From: Spirodela intermedia
Lineage: Eukaryota; Streptophyta; Magnoliopsida; Alismatales; Araceae
DNA: 64,000 nt
Assembly: GCA_902729315.2 (NCBI GenBank)
Contig: LR746272.1
Location: 6,387,827 to 6,451,826, forward strand
Direction of reading: 5' to 3'
In this document: piece after piece, positions 38,550 to 51,184 of the stretch
Layout: every line of letters begins with the position of its first letter
Position numbering within the stretch: the stretch's first letter is position 1
Program-made: the position numbers and the translations under genes
Notes under the pieces: generated by a model
Database searches by the model: none
What the model was told of the DNA's origin: nothing
What the model saw: only the letters and a program-made list of their open reading frames with translations

Positions 38550-38717
38550 GTCCGCCCGCCTCCTCCTCCACAAACAACTGGCCGAGGAAAGTTACTTCAG
38601 AAGGAAGTCGGAGACTACTCAAATGGACCGCGCTTGGCGCGCTCCCCTCTGGAGACGTCGCCGGTCAATGGACGTCCTCTGCGTCCTTATTTACGTCCTC
38701 ATCAGAGCAATGCTAAC

Positions 38718-38791
38718 TGATGACCGCACAATAAAGGAACACTCATGATGACTGTACAATAATGTAGGTCTGCATGATGACCGTACAATAA
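38718..38791. promoter_or_regulatory. Three spaced copies of a 17-bp motif upstream of copy 2
   Basis: TGATGACCGCACAATAA (38718), TGATGACTGTACAATAA (38746) and TGATGACCGTACAATAA (38775) occur at 28- and 29-bp steps, about 170-240 bp before the start codon. They may be transcription-factor sites or simply a local triplication. Confidence 0.45.
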
Positions 38792-38799
38792 GTTGAAAA

Positions 38800-40155
38800 T
38801 GATTTTCTTGCGTACAAACGGTTTCAAGATTTTAATCCTAAAGCCCATTTGCAGTTTTCAAGATTCTTGCTTTCATGTGCCATAAATCAACCACTGAACC
38901 ACTACTAATGTTCTGGTATTTCAGGTATTTACGTAATCAATCTGGCCGTCTGTCATAAATTATTAATAGCATTTAAAGCCGGGAAAAGCTATATGGAAGG
39001 CATTGAAAAGATACGGCAAAACTATAAAAAAATTCCCAACATTCAAGAGTCTTCGCCAGCCATTGTAAATACAGAAAACAGCATTTAAGACTTATGAGAG
39101 CTGCTGTAACTTTCTGCGAGCATTTACTGTACCTTTTTTCACTGCTATATAGGCTAAATATATGCATCTATCTGCGGATGGTGCTTTGTGATTGATACCA
39201 TCGTGAAAAGAAACAGGTGTTGAACCCAACCATGGCACAAATTTACGACTCTAGTAACCAGACCTACGAAAGTCCAGTGCCTGTAACTTGCGTTTGGAAG
39301 TTCAGTGATCCCCAGATATTAGAAAAATCTGGAGCCGTGGACAGGTGGAAGGCCGACAAACTATAAAAACGTTCTTCCCTACCTTATGTTCCCATGGTTG
39401 TGCATTCTTCCTTGATTCTGGTAAATTGAACAAGCAGCTGAATCAGATGATTAGAGACAATAACATATCACCCCTCCTCACCTCCAACCAGTGATGCCAT
39501 TACCTTGGTCGTCTTATGTATACTCACGGACTTCATATATGCTTTACGCACATCCTCAGCTCCCAGCTGCATGTAAGGTGCAATCACTACCATTAGCAGA
39601 CCTTCACAAATAAGGTCTCAGTGGTTCACGGTGTCAGCTGTAGCCTCCTCAGCCTGGGCGATGATGTGACCTTGGCATTTTTGGGGCCTCTATAACATGG
39701 GAAGCGTCTTCATTGGCAGTCCTCATCTACTATGGTATGGCAGCTGCTCTGTCTTCCATTTGGTACTGAAGAGAAGATGGTGAGCACCCCAGGTACTGCG
39801 TTGATGCCAGACCTTGCCTGCAGCAGACTCAAGACCTCATCAAAATCCAACAAAGGTTCAAACACTATGATTTTATTTTTTTCATGGTCATTGTTCCCCA
39901 TTCAGAGAATATGATGTTTTTTTAAAAAATTGTGAAGTTAACTCACTCTAATACTGTTTAATTAGCTGCAAGCATGAGAATCTACATGCTATAATATGTG
40001 GAGGATTTTCGACCAGATCCTACTCTGAGAATGCAATTTGTATGCACATGTGAAGCTGTTCTAACCCTAAAATAAATCACAACAGACACAACTCCAGGAA
40101 ACACGGATTGGATCTCGGATATCAAATTTATGAAATTGTACAAAAGACCACAGTA
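38800..40155. other. Intergenic DNA with an unassigned, non-repeat-like segment
   Basis: 39400-39920 is less AT-rich than its surroundings and has small open frames on both strands: minus 39710-39901, containing SLLQARSGINAVPGVLTIF, and plus 39732-39914. I recognise no family. It could be a gene relic or an exon of an unrecognised gene. Confidence 0.35.
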
Positions 40156-40159
40156 CACC

Positions 40160-41915
40160 ATAAATATGGCAGCTATCACAAGTGCAGTGGACCAATGCCT
40201 TTTGTACTCCTTAAAACAATAAGTATTTTCAATATATCAATAATAAAATGTTACAAAAATCAGTTGATAATATACTATTTTGAATCACCTAAAAAAAATG
40301 AAACATATGTGATAAAATATTTTCTGGTGTGAATATGAAACTCCAACATCCACACCAAGAACACAGGAAGGGATGATGGAATAAACGGAGGATGATTCTC
40401 CCAAATCTCCTTCTAGTAGCTTAAAGACCAATTACAAGCATTCATATCAATGATATTTAAGGAGATCAAACTCTTTCTCAAATTAGTATATGCTTCATAT
40501 GTATCAAATTTATAATTACTACGTCAAAGATTTTACATGTCATCACATCTATTCTATATTTTAGATTATTTCACATCATAGTCTTATCTCCATCATGAGA
40601 TTTTTATTCATCAAATCAATCTAAAATTAGAACATCCTAGTTTTGGAATAATCTAAGCTTAAGGAGATTGGAATAATATCTTCTTGAGCTTCTAAGTTAG
40701 ATACAACACTAGTCTCCACAATTAGGTCTTTAGCTTTTTATTTTTCTTTAAACTTAGGGAAATCTAATTTCTCATGACCTTCCATTTCATAGTAGCAGTA
40801 AATATTATTTCATTTCAAGTGAAATCAAAAAAAATTCTTACTATTACTAGATTTCAAACATCTTCTACCTTGCCAACACCATTAGCAACCAAACTTAGAC
40901 CACCTATGAGGTTATAGTCTAATATTGTTAGATAACAATGTTGATTTAACCTCTTCTATCTTTAAGGTATCTTTACCATATTAAATGTTAGTCACCAAAT
41001 GATTATATGACAGGTAAGGATGCGACAAGAATCATAGCCTAATCTTCCTCCACAAATTTAACTTTCACATTACAAAGTTGAGAAATTATGATATTTTTAA
41101 CATTCATAATTTGTTTTCCTATTCACTCATATGTATCTGATAAAATTTAATAAAATGTAGCTTTTCATGAGTGCCATAGACATGTACACCATTTATAATT
41201 TCTTTCACATATTAATAACAATAGTGCTACCTACTTTCAGATTTAGTTTATAATAGTCTTCATCATTAATTTTTCAGATTTTTCTCTATAACAAAGAGTA
41301 TTGTGAAATCCATATTATTCAAGGAGTGCCTTCACTCTCTTTTGCCATAGACCAAAGTCAATCTTTCCATTGAATCTTTAAATTTAAATTTTTTTTATTA
41401 ACATCTTTAAAGAATAATTTTAATAAAAAAATACTAGTTTGGCTCAAATACCAAATGTTGTGACAAAAGAGGCTTTGAAATAAATTAGAGCATACAAAAA
41501 ATTAATAAATTAATTATTAGATATGAGATATTAAATATATGTGAATTTGTGAAAGGTCACAACACTATTGAAATAATAGATGTAAAAGTGCAGCAGATTG
41601 TTGCCTTTGTTATTTATTACAAAAATAAGTATTTAGAAAGAAATTAATAACATAATATTAAAAATATCAATTGATATTGGATTAGTTTGAATCACCTCAA
41701 ATAGAAGATAAATTCGTCATAAACTATTTTGTGGTTCGTAGATGAAATTCTTACATTCATACCAAGAACACAATAGAGGAATCAATGATGTAATAAATGA
41801 AGAAGGATGATTCTCTTGAAACTCTTTCTAGTAGCCTGGAGACCAAGTGGTCCTTCTTAAAGCCAACAAAACTGCAATATGAAAGAGGAGAAAGGTTTAC
41901 TCTTTCTCCCTTTTC
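40160..41915 (-). mobile_element. Relic of a Ty1/copia element (gag end with both LTRs), minus strand
   Basis: Direct repeats at about 40160-40490 and 41456-41915 share ordered blocks (CATACCAAGAACACA, GAGGATGATTCTC, CTTTCTAGTAGC). Next to the right-hand repeat, the minus strand reads TGGTATTTGAGCC (41441-41453), a primer-binding-site match; the LTR then starts with TGTTGTGAC at 41456 on the plus strand. Between the LTRs, the minus strand at about 40740-40800 translates as CYYEMEGHEKLDFPKFKEK, a degraded gag zinc knuckle. Only about 1 kb of internal sequence remains, with no reverse transcriptase, so most of the element was deleted. Confidence 0.7.
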
Positions 41916-44900
41916 CAAGCCTATATTCATAGAATTATAGGGCTAGGTGAAAATCAAGATAGGGTGAATTGGGATTTCTAGAATTTCTAATGATTTTTTA
42001 TTTTTTCTTATACATGTAGATATGTCTCATCATAGCTGTCACTTGAGATGGTCACTCAACTCTCAGTCATCGAGAACTCAGATTTTTATATTGACTTCCT
42101 CCTCACACTACTATGTTCAATCCTAGAGGAAACTTCCTTCTAATATTCACCATTTCCCTCAAAAAGTACCAATTGATGTTCATGGGCTTAGCCATCCAAC
42201 AACTCCAATTTGTTTCCTTAGAGACTTGATCCTTCTAGGGCTAAAATCAGCTACCAACACCTTGTGGCTTTGCCCAGTACACTCTCTCATCATCACCCAA
42301 CTACCTTAGGGCTCGATAGAGAAAAATGATTATGAATATGTAACCAATTACTTTGCCAAAGTTACTTAGAAGTGATATGATATTCTAGTGATATAGTGAT
42401 GCTTGTGCTCATAGCTTCATGTGTTCAACATTAGAAATCTTCATTCAAATACTTGTTATTTTCTAGTACTTAGTAATAACCTTTGAACCTTCTAAATGTT
42501 GAATGTCCTTATTCCCTTGTTTCCATTAAAATTTGAATTAAAGTTTCTTAACTTAACAAAAAATAATTGAATGTCCAAGTCAAATCCAAGTCATCAAGTT
42601 TTTGTTGAATCTTCATACATGTAAACATTTGATGTCTCACTATTGAGATGTTGTGTATGAAGCTTTAATATATCTTTTGTTTTCTAACTCTTTTGATGAC
42701 TTAATTTTTGAGAGATCATATATCATCATTTTGAAATATTCTAGACACTACATATTACAATTAGAGTAATATATAAGAAAAAATAAAATCATTTACATGA
42801 TTTTCTTATATCTATTTTAACTACATACTTATCCTTTAATTGAAAAATAATTCTCCAACTGATAATATTTGTTGATGTCAACCTGGTCTCCAACTGAAAA
42901 ATATTTGTTGACGTCAACCTTGATCTCAAGGATTAACATCTTAGATTCAACTATTAGTGATAGGATCATCAAATCATCTAATATATTCTAGATAATGATT
43001 ATGTCAATCATGTTGAATATTTGAGACACATTAGTGACGTATATAAATCACTCAATGATTTGATATAAATAAAAATTTTCACTTGTAATATCAAAATTAA
43101 GGGCATCAACATAAACTTCACCTAATTTAGTAGCCTACATTCTCTAGAAAGTTCTTGGAAACCATTGATCTCAAAAATGTCTTGAAAGGGGAAGAAAAAA
43201 TACTTTCTCCTTTTAGCTATTGGACCTTATTTTAACCACTACCTTTTGAGCTATCAATAATAGCATAACCCTTTGTTGTAAGTAAGATTCATTGACTTAG
43301 ATTCAGTTTCATCCCACAGTGAAAAAATGAATCAAATATTGATTTGGTTTCCATTGGTGCAAGAATATTGTGGTTAGAAAGTCAAGGTATAGAGCAAAAT
43401 GAGTAATCTAAAAGGTGTTCTTCTAATAACTTCAAGTGTTACAAATAAGTGATCCATGTAAAAAGTGCAGCAATTGATGTATTTTTTAGATATCCTACTA
43501 GAATGAGAAATTTGAACCTAGTCCCCACAAGATCTAATTAATTCAATTAGGTAGTATCAGCTATAGTTCGTATATAATATATCATTCTTATGTGATAAGT
43601 AACACATAATTCTCATATTTGATGCATTAATTCATGCCAAAAGATATAGATTTAATGTGAAATCAATTAAAACATATTATAGATTAATTACACAAAATCT
43701 ATACTTAATATACAATTTTTTCATATTTATAGTATGTTTATGCTTCAAATATTCTTTGATTATATCTTAATATATTTTACTTGACATTTTTACCCCTAAA
43801 TCTATCATAAATAGGACTAAAATCAGAATATCAATTTTCTACATACATGATTTTTCCTGATTTTTGATTATTTTCATAATAATTTTATAACTTATTGATT
43901 TCTAAGGCATTTTGAGCCCATTAAGGCATCCCTTAAAGAAACTCATTAACAGGAACATTCAAGGAGGCAGAAATTTACAGAAAATGGATGGAAATGGGCA
44001 GAAATACACTAGAAGCCAATTATCACTGAAAATAAATGAAATTTTAATAAAATTAATTCCTAACTACTTGTGATCAATTCTAGATTTAATTCAAGTATTA
44101 AACTTCCAATCTAGGGTAAAATGAGAACGTTTTCTCTTCTTCCTTCTTGTTGGTGACAACTAGTAGTGTTCTTCTAGTTTTTCATGTGATTATCTTTCCA
44201 GATTGTGATAAAAATCTGATTTTTACATCATTTCGATTTCATTTCCTTGATTCACTTAGGTGACAAATAGATGAATTGAGGAAAAAAATGATTTCTAGGA
44301 TTTTTATTTAGGATTTCTCTTGGACTCATTCACCACATACGAGTTTGGAATAGTTTTATTTTCATTAGCAAACTGAATTTTGTATTAAAAAAGCTAATTT
44401 ATTTGCATTAGATTTTTAATTTATTCATCTGCCTCATATGTGGTGTAAATGGGAGATTTTTAATTTTTAGTATATTAAATTTATTCATTAATGATTTATT
44501 TGCTTGAGTATATTCTAAACTCATTTCTAAATCTCATTCTGCCTATGTTTCAGTTGATGTTTGTGTTGTTCTTCCTAAACAAATCATTTGTTTCTTTGTC
44601 AATGGGGGAATCTACTAGAAAAGCTTTCCTCTTCACATTTGTTCTCTCTCTCTTCCTCTCTATCTTTATTTTTTGTAAATTACGTTTTTTTTATGATTTT
44701 ACTATTGATTAAGAACTTGACGGTAACAATAGACAAGAGAATTGGTTGCCAATGATTGAAGACAAAACAACTCTTCTACTCCCACTCTCTATTATAAATA
44801 TTATATCTATTTTTCTTTAGGGAAAAAGAAATTATCAACAAATTTGTTATCTTTCCTTTGTATTTGACTTGAACTCACTATAATTACTTGATTTTTATTA

Positions 44901-46990
44901 AAGTGAATTTAATTTTATAAATTTTAAATTTGACATCTCTTAATATAATAACTAAGAGATGATCATTGAGTCATCAAAAAATATGAACAAATCAAAACCT
45001 CTGCCCTCCCTCTCCATCCATCCACACTTTCTCTTGTTGAACCAATAGGTCTAATATATTGGATCCACGTTTTATCTTTAGATCTCATGTAGAATTTTTT
45101 TTGATATTGTCAACAATTTAGGAGTGATCACTCTGACTCTTTAGAAGAAATTTTTATGCTCTCATTACATCTCAAAACTAAAAGTCATACCTATTTCAAT
45201 GTTATCCCTTGAAGTGTGGGGTCGTATCTATGTTTCTATTTTTTATCTCATATTGATTTCCATGCTCATTTCATCATAGAAAACCCCATACTCTTCTTTT
45301 GTAAGAGCAAAACTTCATACCCCATATTGTCAAAAAAGAATGTTACACATTTATTCTATTTTTATAGCAGCTTTAGGTTTCCCTTTCCATTGTAAAAATA
45401 GGTTTTTATTTTTCTTCAGAATCTCATCTATTTCTCCCATGTTAAAACGTTTTTTTCAACAAAATATTATTTTAAATTTTACAATTGGTAGTATTTATTT
45501 GCCTTCAAAGCATAACCCATTTTGGTGATTAAAAAATGCGGAAATATGTATTAGTAAAATTTGAAATATTAAATTTTTATATGCATATGGTCTGAATTAT
45601 TGTTATTAAGAAAAATTCTTAAAATTAAGAGAAATTTCTCAAGGAAAAATAACAATATAAAAAGAATAGAAAAAGTTTATTTTTATACTTTAGATAACTA
45701 AACTAGTTTTGGATGCAAGTTTGTCTCAATAATATAGGCATGCATGCACATATGTCTTCCAAACACAATAGAAAAATAACATGATGCAAAAATGGTGCCT
45801 CCAACTTAGAGTTATTGAGAAAAAACATCAAATTAGGAGAAATTTTCTCAAAGGAAAAATGTTCTATCATTTATACTTCATAAAAATTAGGAGCATTTTT
45901 GGATGCAAGTTGATGTCACAAGTGTGCAATAGAAAGATAATTGAAAAAGGAACATGGTCTAGCAAAACATGGTGCCCCTAAACAGACCATTATCTAGTCC
46001 CAATACACCACACATTAAAAGGTTAGTTTCATTCCACATTAGAGCTGGAAAAAAGAGAGAGAAAACTTAGAAGGGAGAGTTTCCACACCCTTATTCTTCC
46101 AAAAGTCTATGTGCGAAATTCTTCATCTTTGAAGAACTAGAAGAAAAGAAGATCTATAATTACTAAAGCCTTCAAAGTCTCTTACATTGACTTCAGAAAT
46201 CCATGTTGTCTTGATGATGAACAAAATGATAAGCTTTGAGTGTATAATTAAATATTTGATGATTTTAATACATCTTAATGCGGAGAGATTTACAATTGGG
46301 AAAGTTAAGATTGAAGGTAAATCTTCAGTTTAAAATTAAAATATAAGTTGAATATTATTCTAACCACTAAAAGTCCTAAACTAGCTTTATGAATTCAAAA
46401 ATTGTATATTGTATGCATTGAGTGGTTTGGTGAAATTTTATCTACATATTTCTATACATAAATTAGAAGTAATCATTGGGATGTGTCATCTATGTGTTCT
46501 TTTGTATTGAAAAAGATCTCAAAGAATATATGAGAACTATATTTACTTCTATTTTTCAAAAAGAATCCCTTTGTTCATTTCATTTATATGTTCCTTTAAA
46601 TCCAAGGATTAAGTCAAATAATTACACAAATATTTGGAATCAATGCATAGGTTCAAGGAAACATAGTTATAGAAATGATCAGAGAAGATAAGTCAACAAA
46701 TGAAGCAGGTTCAATAACAATTCAAAATGATGTAAAAGTGGGGGGGGAAAAGGAGCATTTGTTTTCCTCCATACCTCGCAACCACAAACAATTGTGGCAT
46801 CCTTGTCATGTTCCAACGCATGGAGGAAAGATAGGAAGATGGCGACTCCATCCAGAGTAATTCAATCTATCACATGCATGAACAATTTTATAACCTCGTT
46901 TTGAATGATAACATAGGATATTAGCAGATTTCCGGCATCTATTCACAATGTTTCTCAGTCATATGAAATCTGACCCCCGTTGAAAAGTAA
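41916..46990. other. AT-rich gene-free DNA
   Basis: No convincing coding or RNA gene. A short duplication (AATATTTGTTGATGTCAACC and AATATTTGTTGACGTCAACC) lies at about 42863-42925. A diverged tandem pair lies at 45600-45975. Composition and stop density suggest eroded transposable elements. Confidence 0.5.
45600..45975. repeat. Diverged tandem duplication, period about 215 bp
   Basis: GAGAAATTTCTCAAGGAAAA (about 45629) and GAGAAATTTTCTCAAAGGAA (about 45837) each lead, about 80 bp on, to TTTTGGATGCAAGTT. Then comes a CAATAGAAA block and a TGGTGCC block, in the same order in both units. Confidence 0.65.
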
Positions 46991-47000
46991 GTGGGGAAGG

Positions 47001-47710
47001 GGCTGGTCCCCTGAAGTTGTTGGGGATTCACAGATGCTCCTCCGTCCCGGGGTTAGCCGAACATAACCACCGCCTACCCTAGTCAGCTTCTATCAAACCT
47101 AGGCTTCAGCTGGACTCAAGCATGTAACTCCACGATTCCCGGCCTATTGATGCCCCTTGAAACAACATGCCGCTATCTAATTGCCCGTCAAGCAATCGCA
47201 AAGCCCCGGTGGATTGTATAACTTTTCTACTCTACTCTCTCTCTCTCTCTCTCTCGCTATCGTTCTAACTCTGTGGACGATATAATAAGAAATGGGGGTG
47301 CACCTGCTTGTCGTGTGGTAGCCGAGGAGCATGTGGGTGGGAAGGATAGTATCACGGCTCTACTCTCTCTGTCTCTGTCTATCTATCTATCTTTCCATCC
47401 ATCTATCGTTCTAACTTTGTCTACGATAGTAAGACGGGAGATGCAGCTCAGCAGTCGCATGGGAGCCGAGGAGCATGTGAGTGGGAAGGATAGTATCATG
47501 GTTCTACTCTCTCTCTCTCTCTCTATCTCTCTCTGTCGCTCGCTCGGTCGTTCTACCTTTGTCGGTGATAGTAAGAGGGGGGATGGACCTATGGGGTTTC
47601 ATGGGCGCCGAAGGACATGTGGATGGCCAAGAGCCTGGTCCCCTGAGGTTGGTGGGGCTCATTAGATGCTCCTCCGTCCCCGGCTTAGCCCAACATAATC
47701 CCTGCCAACC
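47001..47710. repeat. Tandem-repeat block with CT-rich cores and duplicated flanks
   Basis: Three units start near 47229, 47358 and 47502 (129-144 bp). Each has a (CT)n core, TCGTTCTA, a GATA-TAAGA-like stretch and GCCGAGGAGCATGTG with GGGAAGGATAGTATCA. The block is bracketed by a second direct repeat: GGCTGGTCCCCTGAAGTTG at 47001 and GCCTGGTCCCCTGAGGTTG at about 47633, both running on through GATGCTCCTCCGTCCC. It is GC-rich, unlike its left flank, and marks the edge of the gene-rich part. Open frames crossing it are repeat artefacts. Confidence 0.8.
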
Positions 47711-48267
47711 CTTCTTCCGACTCTCTCTCTCTCTGGATAATAAGAATGAAGTCAGGATGGGCCTCCCGATGCCACCCCCGTCCCACCTCCCCTCAACTAG
47801 TTGGATACAATGGTATTTCAACAATTAATTTAAATTCAGGTATTGCATTGTTAGATATCATTTTCCAGCGGACGGCCGATGCCACCTGCGATAATCGTGT
47901 ACAGTTGACCGAGCGCAAGATGGGCCACGTCATCCCGCAGGCTTTAACTGTGAGCCGTCGCTGTCGGAAAATGGCATAAATGGCATAAATGACTCCTCGC
48001 TGGGCCTCTTAACAGCGGGTCGGTCTCATCGAATGGACGGTCAGATCGCCGAATCGTGGGGGGGGCCTACGTCGTCCATTGGCGCAACGGATTCGTGGTG
48101 GGGACTACCGCCATTCAAAAATCTCAAGAGAGAGAGAGTGCTTCCGTTAGATACGGTTAGGGCAGATCACGGGCGAGCTCTGACATGCCACGTGCACGGC
48201 CCACCTTCCTAGCTGTGCTCTCAAAGATCCTCCGAGGGAGAAGGCAACTATCTGATGCTATATGATT

Positions 48268-48274
48268 TATAAAA
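48268..48274 (+). promoter_or_regulatory. TATA box candidate of the receptor-like kinase gene
   Basis: TATAAAA lies about 215 bp upstream of the start codon, followed by a (GA)n tract at about 48417-48450 that would fall in the 5' leader. Position is plausible; there is no transcript evidence. Confidence 0.45.
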
Positions 48275-48416
48275 GCCCGTAATTTTCCTATAATTGGATA
48301 AGTACCCTTCTGTGGAAGGCAACAGTATCGGCCCGAGTGCCGAGGGAAAGCAAGAAACCAGAAGGGGGGAAGGAAGGAGGGAGGGGCCATCTTCCCCCCC
48401 CCGCTCGATCCAGAAA

Positions 48417-48459
<43 letters not shown>

Positions 48460-48488
48460 TTGAGAGAAAGAAGGTGGGGGAGGGAGCC

Positions 48489-51184
48489 ATGAATGAGAGG
48501 AAGCAGCCGCGCCAACGGCGGCGCCGCCTCCCCTTTTCTCTCCGGCTGGTGGTGGTGGTGGCGCTTTCCCTTCTAGGGTGTTCAGTTCCGACTTGCAGGT
48601 GCTCGTCGCCGTCGTCGTCGTCGGCGTCCACCGACGTCGCCGCCTTGCTGAAGTTCAAGTCGGCGGCGGACGTCGCCGGGAAGCTCGGCTCCTGGAACGC
48701 CTCCGATCCGGATGCCTGCTCGGGCTGGTACGGTGTCTCCTGCTCGCCTGCGACCTCCGCCGTCGCTCCCCGGCGGGTCGTCCGCCTGGTGCTGGAAGGA
48801 CTCTCCCTCTCCGGCGGTGGCTTCCCGGCGCTCACCGCCCTGGACCAGCTCCGGGTGCTCAGCCTGAAGGGGAACCTCCTCTCCGGGCCCATCCCCGACC
48901 TCTCCTCTTTCGGCGCCCTCAAGCTGCTCTTCCTCTCCCGCAACCACTTCTCTGGGCCGTTGCCACTCTCCGCTGCCGCCGCCGCCGCCCTCCCTTCGCG
49001 GCTCTACCGCCTGGACCTCTCCCGCAACAACATTTCCGGCCCCGTCCCCGTCGCCGCCCTCAACCGGCTCTCCCACCTGCTCACGCTGCGCCTCGACGGG
49101 AACAGCCTCTCCGGGGCCATCGCCGGCCTCGATCTCCCCAACCTGCAGGACCTGAACGTCTCCGGCAACCTCCTCACCGGCGCCGTCCCGAGGTCCCTCG
49201 CCGGCTTCCCACTCTCGGCCTTCGCCGGCAACCCCGGTCTCTGCGGCGGCCCTCTCCGGGGATGCGACAGCGTCGTCCGGGCCGATCCCAGCAGGCCCGG
49301 ATCTGGCGCGGCGGCGGTGGCGGTGGCGCCGCCGAGGTCGCCGGCGGCGACGGCCGTGGTGTCGTCCTCCCCGGGGGCTAAGCCCGACGCCGGCGGGGTG
49401 GCGGCCAGCAGTCCCGCCCCGCCGGCGGCGTCCTCCGACCGTCGGCCGCCCGCCGGAAGGATGAGTCGGCTCGCGGTGGTGATTCTGGTGGTTGGCGACT
49501 TCATCGTCCTCGTCCTCATCGCCGGGCTCCTCTTCTGCTACTTCTGGCGCAAGTTCTCCGGTCGCTGCAGCCCCTCGCAGCTCCAGGAAGGGGAGAAGAT
49601 CGTCTTCTCCTCCAGCCCATACACCGCCGCCTCCCTCGGCGGCGGCGCCACCGGCGGCGCCGCCCCCGCCTTCGAGCGGGGGAAGATGGTCTTCTTCGAG
49701 GGCATGAAGCGGTTCGAGCTGGAGGACCTCCTGCGGGCCTCGGCGGAGATGCTGGGAAAAGGCGGCTACGGCACCGCCTACAAGGCCGTTCTCGACGACG
49801 GCAGCGCCGTCGCCGTGAAGCGCCTCCGCGAGGCGGCGGGCGGCGCCGGTGCCCAGAGTTCCTCCTCCGCCGTCGGTCGGAGAGAGTTCGAGCAACATAT
49901 GGACATTCTCGGCCGCCTCCGCCACCCCCACCTCGTCAGCCTCCGGGCCTACTACTACGCCCGCGACGAGAAGCTCCTCGTCTACGACTACATGCCCGAC
50001 GGGAGTCTCTTCTCCCTCCTCCACGGTAAGTCCCCCTTCTTCTCCTCGGGTTTCTCCTTCTCCTTCGCCTTGGGTTCCTTCCTCCGGGCGGCGCCGCCGC
50101 TGCCACCTCCTCCGGCCGCCGTCGTCGGGACGGGAGCTGACCAGGTTGACGTCAGCTTTACATCTCTTTTCCTATCAATATTTTAAAACTGCAGCCTACT
50201 GAGATTTCGATGCGCGTGCCAGCGCCAGGTGGCGCGTTCCCCGAGCACGGTTCAATGACTTGTTTTCAGTAACAAATCGCCGTCGTAGTCTCAATCAACT
50301 ATTGCTTTTGGGCCTACTCGAGGCCCCTTATTAACTTATAAATCGCCCTCGTAGTCTCAACTATTGCTGATGGGATTTCTCTTTTTTGCCCCCTTTTTTC
50401 GTAGTTATTTTGGTCTTCTGAAAACGTAATTACTGTGTGTTTTTGTGCCATCTTTCCTTCCTTCCATGTCGATATATCGGCAGCGAACAGAGGGCCGGGG
50501 AGGACGCCGCTAGACTGGGTGGCGCGTCTGAGGATCGCCGGCGGCGCCGCCCGCGGACTGGCGTACATCCACCAGGCCTGTCGGTCCTCGCCGAAGCTCG
50601 CCCACGGCAACGTGAAGTCCTCCAACATCCTGATCGACAAGTCCGGCGCCGCCCGCGTTGGGGACTTCGGCCTGGCGGCGCTGGCCACCGGCGCCGCCGC
50701 GGCGGCCATCGCGCGGGGCAACGGCTACCGCGCGCCGGAGCTGGCGGCGGACGGCCGCAAGGCGGCGACGTCGCACAAGGCGGACGTGTACTCCTTCGGC
50801 GTGCTCCTGCTGGAGCTGCTCACTGGCAAGTACCCGTCGCCGGCGTACGGGCAGGAGGGCCTCTGCGGCGGCGCCGTGGTGACGGCGACGGCGGACCTGC
50901 CGCGGTGGGTGCACTCGGTGGTGAGAGAGGAGTGGACGGCGGAGGTGTTCGACCTAGAGCTGATGCGGTACAAGGACATCGAGGAGGAGCTGGTGGCGAT
51001 GCTGCAGATCGCCATGGCCTGCACGGCGGCGTCGCCGGAGCAGAGGCCGAAGATGGCCGCCGTCGTCAAGATGATCGACGACGTCCGCGGTGCGGAGGCC
51101 TCAACCGCCGCCGCCTCACCCTCTCTGGACTCGTTCGAATCGGTCTCCGACTCGCCGTCCGCCTCCGATGCCGCCAGCCTGTAG
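48489..51184 (+). CDS. LRR receptor-like protein kinase, subfamily III (At1g68400-like)
   Basis: Two exons, 48489-50025 and 50484-51184, give 745 residues. I chose the ATG at 48489, as only a GTG lies upstream in frame. In order: signal peptide (about 1-38), N-terminal LRR cap with [18 protein letters not shown], about five LRRs ([46 protein letters not shown]), a Pro/Ala/Ser-rich stretch, a membrane span at about 328-353, then the kinase domain. [25 protein letters not shown] (Lys444) and GDFGL (573-575) are kept. The HRD motif is HGN (553-555), so the catalytic Asp is absent, as is usual for this subfamily; it probably signals as an atypical kinase or scaffold at the plasma membrane. [20 protein letters not shown] is almost the same as in Arabidopsis At1g68400, by recall. 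The ligand is unknown. Confidence 0.92.

Noticed and set aside
45600-45975. Possible CRISPR-like or satellite array
   Set aside because: Only two diverged units; nothing like a regular array, and the context is a plant nuclear genome.
47273-47828. Plus-strand frames of 115-130 codons at 47.3-47.8 kb
   Set aside because: They are built from tandem-repeat units and CT tracts, without independent coding support.
48582-50024. 480-codon minus-strand open frame opposite the receptor-like kinase
   Set aside because: It mirrors GC-rich coding DNA of the real gene; composition is Gly/Glu/Ala/Arg with no domain, and frames of this kind arise when the third codon position is nearly always G or C.
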